Shown piece by piece: positions 58,607 through 64,000 of a DNA stretch of 64,000 nt. The number at the start of each line of letters is the position of its first letter. Positions within the stretch are counted from its first letter, which is position 1. The notes under the pieces are model-generated. The model saw only the letters and a program-made list of their open reading frames with translations, was not told the DNA's origin and searched no databases. The translations under genes and the position numbers were made by a program. Location: the NCBI GenBank assembly GCA_003281315.1, contig QCCH01000002.1:1-64000 (forward strand). The letters are read 5' to 3'. Source of the stretch: Prochlorococcus sp. AG-347-K20. GTDB taxonomy: Bacteria > Cyanobacteriota > Cyanobacteriia > PCC-6307 > Cyanobiaceae.

Positions 58607-59224
58607 TTAAAGAAGCTCTTTTATCGTATTGATCCATTTATTTTGATCATCCGAATTCTCTAAAATAATATCTGATAATTTTCTTTTTTCTTCAAAACTT
58701 AATTGAAAATTTATCAATTCATATGCTTCTTTTTCGCTAATTTTATCTCTTGTGATAAGTCTGTTCTTTTGTATTTCTTTAGGACATTTAACTAACCATA
58801 TTTCAGTGCAAATATCTTCAAATTTTGCTTCAAACAATAATGGAATAACCAATACTATAGTTTGATTATTTCTGTATTGACTGCATTCTTCTATCATTCT
58901 TTCTTTAATTAAGGGGTGAAGTAGTTTTTCAATCCATTCCTTGCTTGCTGAATGTTTAAAAATAATTTTCCTTAAAAGTTTTCTGTTTATTTCCCTTTCT
59001 GAATTGCTTTTATTATCAATAATTTTATTTCCAAAATAATCTAAAATTTTCTTATATCCATATGTGTTTGGTTTGATTAATTCTCTTGAAAAATGATCTG
59101 CATCTAATATTGGTATGTTTTTATGTTTTCTTATGTAATTAGTTATGGTTGTCTTCCCACTTGCAATACCTCCTGTTAAACCAATCCTTCTTTGGTTGTT
59201 TTTTAATTTTTGAAGAATATCCAT
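58607..59224 (-). CDS. coaE: Dephospho-CoA kinase
   Basis: The last step of coenzyme A synthesis, 205 residues, P-loop IGLTGGIASGKTTITNYI at residues about 17-33. DADHFSRELI follows, then LVIPLLFEAKFEDICTEIWLV, and the substrate-contact end segment. Divergent from argJ by 76 bases. Confidence 0.93.
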   Translation of the reverse strand: MDILQKLKNNQRRIGLTGGIASGKTTITNYIRKHKNIPILDADHFSRELIKPNTYGYKKILDYFGNKIIDNKSNSEREINRKLLRKIIFKHSASKEWIEKLLHPLIKERMIEECSQYRNNQTIVLVIPLLFEAKFEDICTEIWLVKCPKEIQKNRLITRDKISEKEAYELINFQLSFEEKRKLSDIILENSDDQNKWINTIKELL

Positions 59225-59300
59225 ATAATTAATAATAATCTAATTACTTAGTTTCTTAAGTATTAAAGAGTAGTTAGTATGAATTAAAATACCAAAAAAT

Positions 59301-60539
59301 TTGAGCCAGTTAGATTCCAATTGGTCGTTTGTTGATGACAGTAAGGTAATACCCAAGGGGTTTCTTTTTGCTGGGATATCTGCTGGTTTAAAAGCTTCTA
59401 ATAAAAAAGATTTAGCACTAATACTCGCTCCAGAAGGAAGTATTTTTAGTGGGATGTTTACTCAATCAATTGTTCGAGCTTCTTGTGTGGATATTTGTGA
59501 GGAAAGGATTAAAACAACTTCAGGTTTTGTAAGAGCAATACTAATTAATTCTGGTCAAGCAAATGCATGTACGGGAAATCTTGGCATTCAACATTTTCAA
59601 ATTGCTACAGGAAAGATTGCGGAACTTTTAGGTATAAAAGAAGAAGAAGTTTTAATGTGCTCAACTGGTGTAATTGGTGTTCCAATACAAATAAATGATT
59701 TAGTAAAAAATTTACCGAATTTAGTTAGTGATTTAAAGGGTAATAATTTTGCAAATGCAGCAGAAGCAATTTTAACTACTGATTTGACTTTGAAAAAAGT
59801 GTCAATAGAGACGATTATTCAAGGTAGAAAAATAAAAATAGCAGGATTTGCAAAAGGTTCAGGAATGATTTGCCCCAACATGGCTACAATGCTTGCTTTT
59901 CTAACCTGTGATGCGGGTATTCAAAAAGAAGAATGGGACAAAATGATTGCTATTGCGGTTCAAAAATCTTTTAATGCAATATCAGTTGATGGAGAGACAA
60001 GCACAAATGATTCTTTTGTTGGAATAAATGCAGGAGAGAAAATTGAAAAAAGGTTTTTTCCAATTATCCAGCAAGGGATTGATATTGTATGTCAGAACTT
60101 GGCAAAAAATATTGCAAGGGATGGAGAGGGAGCAAATTGTTTATTAGAAGTTTTGGTTCAAGGAGCAAAAAATACAGATGATGCAATTATTCTCGCGAAA
60201 TCTATCTGTAATTCTGCCTTGGTAAAAACTGCGATACATGGTTGTGATCCGAATTGGGGACGAATCATTTCTGCTGCAGGTAATTCTGGAGTTAAATTTA
60301 ATTTTAATGACGTTGACTTGTGTATAGGAAACGCCCAGATTTTGGAAAAAGGCAAGTTAAATAAATATGATCCACAAAAAGTCACAGACTATATTAAGTC
60401 CAGAATGAAAGGTAGATATTTAGTAGATGATATTGTAAAAATTATGATTAATCTAAATTCTGGCGAATCGAAAGGTACAGCTTGGGGGTGCGATCTTTCT
60501 AAAAAATATGTTGAAATAAATAGCGAATATACGACTTGA
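59301..60539 (+). CDS. argJ: Glutamate N-acetyltransferase / ornithine acetyltransferase
   Basis: Bifunctional arginine pathway enzyme that recycles the acetyl group. The autocleavage site that makes the alpha and beta chains is before nucleophile T196 in GMICPNMATMLAF. The start is TTG at 59301, and the 412 residues match the family. The last 21 bases end in the repeat AATAGCGAATATAC (60519-60532) plus GACTTGA. The 14-mer recurs at 60989-61002, marking an insertion. Confidence 0.95.
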   Translation: MSQLDSNWSFVDDSKVIPKGFLFAGISAGLKASNKKDLALILAPEGSIFSGMFTQSIVRASCVDICEERIKTTSGFVRAILINSGQANACTGNLGIQHFQIATGKIAELLGIKEEEVLMCSTGVIGVPIQINDLVKNLPNLVSDLKGNNFANAAEAILTTDLTLKKVSIETIIQGRKIKIAGFAKGSGMICPNMATMLAFLTCDAGIQKEEWDKMIAIAVQKSFNAISVDGETSTNDSFVGINAGEKIEKRFFPIIQQGIDIVCQNLAKNIARDGEGANCLLEVLVQGAKNTDDAIILAKSICNSALVKTAIHGCDPNWGRIISAAGNSGVKFNFNDVDLCIGNAQILEKGKLNKYDPQKVTDYIKSRMKGRYLVDDIVKIMINLNSGESKGTAWGCDLSKKYVEINSEYTT

Positions 60540-60677
60540 TTCAAATCCATTGTAGGACGGTCGATTTCAGTGATCTAAATTATATAACGATGTTATAATC
60601 CTTGATTTCCACATAAAAATTATTTGTTAAAGAAATTCAGTTTTTCTAAAATAGTGAGTAATAAGTTTTTGTTATTA

Positions 60678-60833
60678 ATGAAAAAATATTTAATTTCTGG
60701 TTTAGTTGACACTTATAGAATCAAATTAAATTTATTTGCTTTATCTCCAAATAGTGCAATAAGTATTTTTAAACAAAAGTATCCAACCGCAGAAGATGTT
60801 TATGTAATACAAGATTTATTTAAGAGAAAATAA
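60678..60833 (+). CDS. 51-residue YVIQDLFK-family small protein
   Basis: An ATG at 60678 gives 51 residues, starting MKKYLISGLVDTYRIKLNLFALSP and ending in KQKYPTAEDVYVIQDLFKRK. An upstream TTG at 60624 would add 18. It reads like a compact alpha/beta domain, but no named family is recognised. It is homologous at its C-terminus to the broken copy in the guaA element (41020-41100), with 46 of 50 bases identical in that part. It is the only gene in the argJ insertion. Confidence 0.6.
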   Translation: MKKYLISGLVDTYRIKLNLFALSPNSAISIFKQKYPTAEDVYVIQDLFKRK

Positions 60834-60862
60834 TATTTATATTTATTCTTTAGTAGCACTTT

Positions 60863-60934
60863 TATAACACTAGTTCAGTGATATCAATGGGTTTGACCCT
60901 GTGGAAAAAGGTTTGTAACACCTATATAACACTA
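60863..60934 (+). repeat. TATAACACTA direct repeats and 11-bp pair
   Basis: TATAACACTA occurs at 60863-60872 and 60925-60934. GTTTGTAACAC (60911-60921) and CTATATAACAC (60922-60932) form an 11-base tandem pair, which parallels the GTTTGTCAC pairs at the guaA locus. TGATATCAATGGGTTT at 60879-60894 and TGATACCAATAGATTT at 60956-60971 flank the pair. Confidence 0.6.
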
Positions 60935-60988
60935 ATTTTGGAAGTAAGAACCTAGTGATACCAATAGATTTGGGAGTATATATGTATT

Positions 60989-61002
60989 AATAGCGAATAT
61001 AC
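60989..61002 (+). repeat. Right copy of argJ end repeat
   Basis: AATAGCGAATATAC, identical to 60519-60532 in argJ. Its last base is the first base of the complement of the stop codon of the convergent small membrane protein gene, so the insertion separates two genes whose ends once probably met. Confidence 0.65.
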
Positions 61003-61244
61003 TATTTAATTTTTAGTAAATCTAATGGTAGATATTCATTTATATAGAGAAAAAGTATTGTTAAAGTTCCAATTACAGAGCCTATAAAACCTCCAAAAAA
61101 ATTAACTAATAATCCAGATTGTCTAATCGTTGCTTCTTCGTTCTTTTCTTCTTCAAAATTAGAAGAATCAACTACTTTTAAGCGCTGATTGGTTGTTGGT
61201 TGTTTAAGTTGTTGGTGTCGGATGAGGGCTTCGAAATCAGGCAT
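61002..61244 (-). CDS. Small membrane protein overlapping parA-like gene
   Basis: Starting at the ATG at 61244 (MPDFEALIRHQQLKQPTTN) it has 80 residues; an earlier start at 61268 is possible. It is charged for about 45 residues, with one C-terminal membrane segment (LLVNFFGGFIGSVIGTLTILFLYI). It overlaps the end of the ParA-like gene by 67 bases in another frame, so the two are probably coupled. It could be a membrane anchor or partner for the ATPase; this is inferred from overlap only. Confidence 0.6.
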   Translation of the reverse strand: MPDFEALIRHQQLKQPTTNQRLKVVDSSNFEEEKNEEATIRQSGLLVNFFGGFIGSVIGTLTILFLYINEYLPLDLLKIK

Positions 61245-61849
61245 GGAATTTGTGAGGCAATTGAACAATAAGCAGACCAGCCCGTCATTCGACGAGGATC
61301 TGATCTACCTAAATCGTCTACAGCTTCAAATACAGCATTGCCCGAGGCTTCGGCTTTATCAAATGCTGAAAGTAAGGGGATAAATGTATCAAAAACATAT
61401 AAACCAAAATTTTCTAGAGCTGCTTTGGCTTGTTGCGCTGCTTTTTGCTGTCTAAAATCAACTTTTACTATTACTACAGCATGGTTAACTTTTAAGTTGC
61501 TTAATAAATTAGCTAGTTCAACAGTTAATTCTACCGATCTCGCTTTTGCAGTTGTAGGTAAGATAACTAAATCTGAACCATACGCTAAGTGTTTAAGTTC
61601 TTCTTGATCACTGCTAGCCTGGCCATCAGTTATTACAATTTCTGATGATCTTGATGCTTTAGCAGCTGAACTGACGGGGAAAACTGGAAATGGAAGATTG
61701 CCTCTTGATGCGTATGCTAAAGCAGATCTATTCTTGTCGGCATCGACTATGCAAACTTTTTTACCTTCAGAATGCCAAACACTAGCAAGATGAATACTGG
61801 TACAGGTCTTGGCCACCCCCCCTTTTTGTCCGCAAACGGTAATGAACAA
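61178..61849 (-). CDS. ParA/MinD-family ATPase
   Basis: A 223-residue P-loop ATPase starting at TTG. The deviant Walker A is CGQKGGVAKTCTSIHLA (KGGxxKT), VCIVDADKNRSALAYAS gives the A' motif, and the switch region IVITDGQAS has Gly-Gln where DxPxG is usual. The C-terminal region contains DPRRMTGWSAYCSIASQI. It is short and lacks a DNA-binding domain. There is no parB nearby, so it may position a cell structure rather than segregate the chromosome. Orphan ParA proteins of this kind position carboxysomes or chemoreceptors in other bacteria. Confidence 0.8.
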   Translation of the reverse strand: MFITVCGQKGGVAKTCTSIHLASVWHSEGKKVCIVDADKNRSALAYASRGNLPFPVFPVSSAAKASRSSEIVITDGQASSDQEELKHLAYGSDLVILPTTAKARSVELTVELANLLSNLKVNHAVVIVKVDFRQQKAAQQAKAALENFGLYVFDTFIPLLSAFDKAEASGNAVFEAVDDLGRSDPRRMTGWSAYCSIASQIPCLISKPSSDTNNLNNQQPISA

Positions 61850-62000
61850 TTTTTTATTTTTATTTCTCTTACTTTGGAGAATAATTTCTTAATGTCAAGG
61901 GAAATTGATTTTTCATGCTTTAAAAACTTATTTTTTGAAATATTTTTAAGAAGTTAATATTTTTAGATAACCTTATAAAGTTCCTTATTTAATTTGACTA

Positions 62001-62963
62001 GTGAAGAAAAGAATTGGATTAGGTACGTGGTCTTGGGGGAATAAACTTTTCTGGAGTTACCAATCTACAAATGACGATGATTTACGTGAGACATATGATG
62101 AAGCTTTACGAAGAGGTTTAGATCTAATTGATACTGCAGATTCTTACGGTACTGGTAATCTTCAGGGTAGAAGTGAATTTTTGATAGGAAAATTTTTACT
62201 AAATACTCCTTCAGCAAGGAAAAAAAGAATTCAAGTTGCAACCAAACTTGCACCTTATCCCTGGAGAATAGGTAAGAGAGGTTTTAATAAACCTTTTTTG
62301 AAAAGTTTAGAAAGACTTAATAACAAATTAGATATAGTGCAATTACATTGGTCAACTGCAAAATACAATCCTTGGCAGGAATTAGGACTGTTGAATAATC
62401 TTTGCGATTTAAAAGATGAAGGCTTTGATTTTCAAATAGGTTTATCAAATATAGGCCCTAAAAGATTGATGAAATTAATTAATTTCTTAGCAAAAAGAGA
62501 TCAGAACCTAAAGAGTGTTCAAATACAGTTTTCTTTACTTGCTCCCGATTTAGAAAAACAATATCAGGTAAAAAAAATTTGCGACGAAAATAATATTGAT
62601 TTTTTTGCTTATAGTCCTTTGTCCTTTGGAATACTTTGTATTGATCCAGATAAAGAACAGAATAAAGAAAAAAGTTTTATTCGCAATGCATTATTTGAAA
62701 ACTATAAAAAACCAACATATGAATTGCGGAAGTGTTTAAAAAGAATTGCATATCAAAGATCAGTTTCCCAAGCGCAAGTAGCAATTAATTGGTGTTGTTA
62801 TCAAGGAGCTATTCCGCTCGTTGGAATGCGAAAAAAATCTCAAGTTATAGATGTATCGAATGTATTCAAGTGGAATTTAAATAAAAGTGAATTTAAAGAA
62901 CTTCAGGAATTGTCAAAAAAATGTTTAAAAAAAATGCCTAAAAATCCTTTTTCAAGTATTTAA
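62001..62963 (+). CDS. Aldo/keto reductase
   Basis: An NADPH-dependent (beta/alpha)8-barrel oxidoreductase, 320 residues, starting at GTG. Conserved positions include LDLIDTADSYGTG (catalytic Asp and Tyr), VATKLAPYPW (Lys), VQLHWS (His), and AINWCCYQGAIPLVGMRK near the C-terminal coenzyme site. The substrate is not predictable. It is divergent from the parA-like gene by 151 bases. Confidence 0.88.
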   Translation: MKKRIGLGTWSWGNKLFWSYQSTNDDDLRETYDEALRRGLDLIDTADSYGTGNLQGRSEFLIGKFLLNTPSARKKRIQVATKLAPYPWRIGKRGFNKPFLKSLERLNNKLDIVQLHWSTAKYNPWQELGLLNNLCDLKDEGFDFQIGLSNIGPKRLMKLINFLAKRDQNLKSVQIQFSLLAPDLEKQYQVKKICDENNIDFFAYSPLSFGILCIDPDKEQNKEKSFIRNALFENYKKPTYELRKCLKRIAYQRSVSQAQVAINWCCYQGAIPLVGMRKKSQVIDVSNVFKWNLNKSEFKELQELSKKCLKKMPKNPFSSI

Positions 62964-62971
62964 TTAAATTT

Positions 62972-63109
62972 TTAGCTAGATATTTTCTTATTTTTTTTTA
63001 TTTCATAACCACTATTCCATAGTTCATTGGGAAATTTTTCGCCAGTGAATCTAATAACATTTGGTTTGAGATTTATTATCAAGTCATTTAATTTTTTATT
63101 AGATTCCAT
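62972..63109 (-). CDS. 45-residue small protein
   Basis: A short minus-strand gene: ATG at 63109 down to TAA at 62972, reading MESNKKLNDLIINLKPNV then IRFTGEKFPNELWNSGYEIKK. The composition (Trp, Gly, Pro, Phe-Thr-Gly) is richer than random A/T translation, and a run of conserved-looking residues supports real coding. It is convergent with the aldo/keto reductase (8 bases between). The family is not recognised. Confidence 0.55.
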   Translation of the reverse strand: MESNKKLNDLIINLKPNVIRFTGEKFPNELWNSGYEIKKNKKISS

Positions 63110-63264
63110 TTTGCAAGATTCGATTTTTTAATAAGATAAATTAATTTAAAACTTATCTTCTCAGTATTTATACTTATAAAATTAAAAAAATTCTTTTTAA
63201 TACAAGCATTAGCAGCAATATTTACACACTAATAAATTATCTATTACAACTTCTTAGTTATTTC

Positions 63265-63290
63265 AAAAAAGTGGAGTCCTTCCAGACTCC
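63265..63290 (-). terminator. Rho-independent terminator of the tmRNA gene
   Basis: On the minus strand a six-base stem GGAGTC / GACTCC closes a six-base loop and is followed by AC and six T. It lies just past the tmRNA coding piece. Confidence 0.8.
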
Positions 63291-63545
63291 TCGTATCATT
63301 TGGTTGATAAGGCTGATATAACCCCATCTCCTTTAGGATCAAGCAGCAACTGGTGCTGTTTGACGGGAGAAACTAACGATTTTGTTAGCATTTGTGTTTT
63401 TGCTCTAACCGAGCCGGCTTCAGTCACCTTCCTTATGCCCCGTCGAAACCATTACAACCCCAAATAGTGGAGTTGAGCGGAATCGAACCGCTGTCCGAAA
63501 CATCGGTTGAGATCACCTAGTCCAATTGGACATTTATATTCTGAC
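63291..63545 (-). ncRNA. ssrA: Two-piece (permuted) tmRNA
   Basis: Read on the minus strand, the tRNA-like 3' end (GCGGTTCGATTCCGC T-arm, then CAACTCCA ending at 63468) comes first. Six bases later comes the 5' half, starting GGGGTTGTAATGG at 63461. GGGGUUG can pair with CAACUCC to make the acceptor stem. The tag frame at 63389-63339 encodes ANKIVSFSRQTAPVAA-stop. This swapped order means the RNA is processed into two pieces, as known for alpha-cyanobacteria. CCA is not encoded. The outer ends are approximate. It rescues stalled ribosomes with SmpB. Confidence 0.92.
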
Positions 63546-63591
63546 AGGCAAAATGGTTATTGAATAGTTTTTTTACTAAGTTTTATCGTAT

Positions 63592-64000
63592 ATGAATGTA
63601 GTGGCATCATCTCCGGAGGGACTAGAGAAATCTTTAGCAGAAGAAATTTCTAATTTAGGCGGATTTAATATTAATACTTATAAAAGATTTATTAATTTTG
63701 AATGTGATTTTGAAACTTTTTATAGAGTTCATTTCTATTCCAGATTAGCTTTTCGTTTTTATAGAGAAATTGCAAGTTTTAATTGCTATGACAGGCAATC
63801 TTTATATGCGGGGGTTAGAGATTCATTTGATTGGTTAAATTGGTTGCACTTTGATAAAACGTTTAATGTTCAAGTAACTGGGAGAACATCTTCTTTAAGT
63901 CATACTCATTTCACTGCTCTTGAAGTAAAAAATTCTATAACTGATTTGCAACAGGCAGTTTGGAATAAAAGATCAAATATTTCTCTAGATAATCCTGATT
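63592..64000 (+). CDS. THUMP-domain rRNA methyltransferase (3' end outside window)
   Basis: The first 136 codons of a gene that runs off the window. The sequence MNVVASSPEGLEKSLAEEISNLG and the following FYRVHFYSRLAFRFYREI, VTGRTSSLSHTHFTALEVKNSITDLQ resemble the ferredoxin-like and THUMP region of RlmL/RlmK-type 23S rRNA guanine-N2 methyltransferases (COG0116). The catalytic domain is not in view, so the assignment rests on the N-terminal part. It is divergent from the tmRNA gene. Confidence 0.75.
   Translation, partial: MNVVASSPEGLEKSLAEEISNLGGFNINTYKRFINFECDFETFYRVHFYSRLAFRFYREIASFNCYDRQSLYAGVRDSFDWLNWLHFDKTFNVQVTGRTSSLSHTHFTALEVKNSITDLQQAVWNKRSNISLDNPD

Larger units (their letters stand above)
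60533..61002. mobile_element. Miniature insertion at argJ 3' end
   Basis: A 470-base unit between two exact copies of AATAGCGAATATAC (60519-60532, 60989-61002), the first within the end of argJ. Inside are one 51-residue gene and, toward the right end, an 11-bp-spaced pair GTTTGTAACAC/CTATATAACAC (60911-60932) and TGATACCAATAGATTT (60956-60971). These features appear in the same order and nearly the same spacing as at the right end of the guaA element. It is probably a small, non-autonomous relative of that element. No transposase or integrase is present. Confidence 0.6.

Noticed and set aside
61338-61607. 89-residue plus-strand frame opposite the ParA-like gene
   Set aside because: It lies fully antisense to a clear ParA-family gene with P-loop motifs and shows no motif of its own.
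63462-63545. Independent tRNA gene
   Set aside because: The T-arm and acceptor sequence belong to the tmRNA; no anticodon arm is present.

Overview
The window is about 64 kb of very AT-rich, densely packed cyanobacterial chromosome. It most resembles a high-light-adapted Prochlorococcus. Evidence: the gene string dnaN - PRC-barrel protein - purL - purF - gyrA/parC-like - TPR - queG - DUF502 - nusB - ftsY; a Calvin-cycle type Gap2; paired flavodiiron proteins; and a permuted two-piece tmRNA whose tag reads ANKIVSFSRQTAPVAA. Genes are separated by few bases, and many convergent pairs overlap at their stop codons. The strain cannot be named from sequence alone.

Layout. 1-3460: an ABC1-family kinase cut by the window edge, a DUF1400 secreted protein and thrC. 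3461-3794: a non-coding gap with several DnaA-box-like 9-mers and a very AT-rich stretch, just before dnaN; this is the probable replication origin. 3795-39961: a core housekeeping block. It covers replication (dnaN, second type II topoisomerase A subunit), purines (purL, purF, guaA), tRNA modification (queG, dus), transcription and secretion (nusB, ftsY), arginine (argH), chaperones (grpE, dnaJ), ribosome assembly (rsgA), cell wall (murB, murC), carbon fixation (gap2), cofactors (thiL, pdxA, cbiD), fatty acids (accB), efp, photorespiratory aminotransferase, and a run of small unknown genes at 33.8-36 kb.

39962-42958 looks like a roughly 3-kb integrative element at the 3' end of guaA. A degenerate second copy of the guaA 3' end (15/17 over the last 17 bases, still readable as GSTEWE-stop) lies at its far side. 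The same pair of 11-bp-spaced GTTTGTCAC repeats occurs near both ends. Inside are two sigma-70-related proteins, one apparently with sigma region 4 before region 2 (permuted order), a DnaB C-terminal-domain-only helicase, a small unknown protein, and a truncated gene end. No recombinase is present.

42959-60539 returns to core genes: a PD-(D/E)XK Cas4-like nuclease, a membrane-anchored unknown, a 47-residue protein, PBP2, an FMN reductase, Flv1 and Flv3, alaS, speA, ndk, a glycine-oxidase-like enzyme, gatB, coaE and argJ. 60533-61002 is a second, miniature insertion at the 3' end of argJ: a 14-bp direct repeat of the argJ end flanks about 470 bp. It holds a 51-residue gene homologous to the truncated gene in the guaA element, and its right end is laid out in the same way. 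61002-64000: an unusual ParA-type ATPase overlapping a small membrane protein, an aldo/keto reductase, a 45-residue gene, the two-piece tmRNA, and the start of a THUMP-domain rRNA methyltransferase.

The most novel content is the pair of related insertions at guaA and argJ, and the sigma-like protein with swapped domain order.
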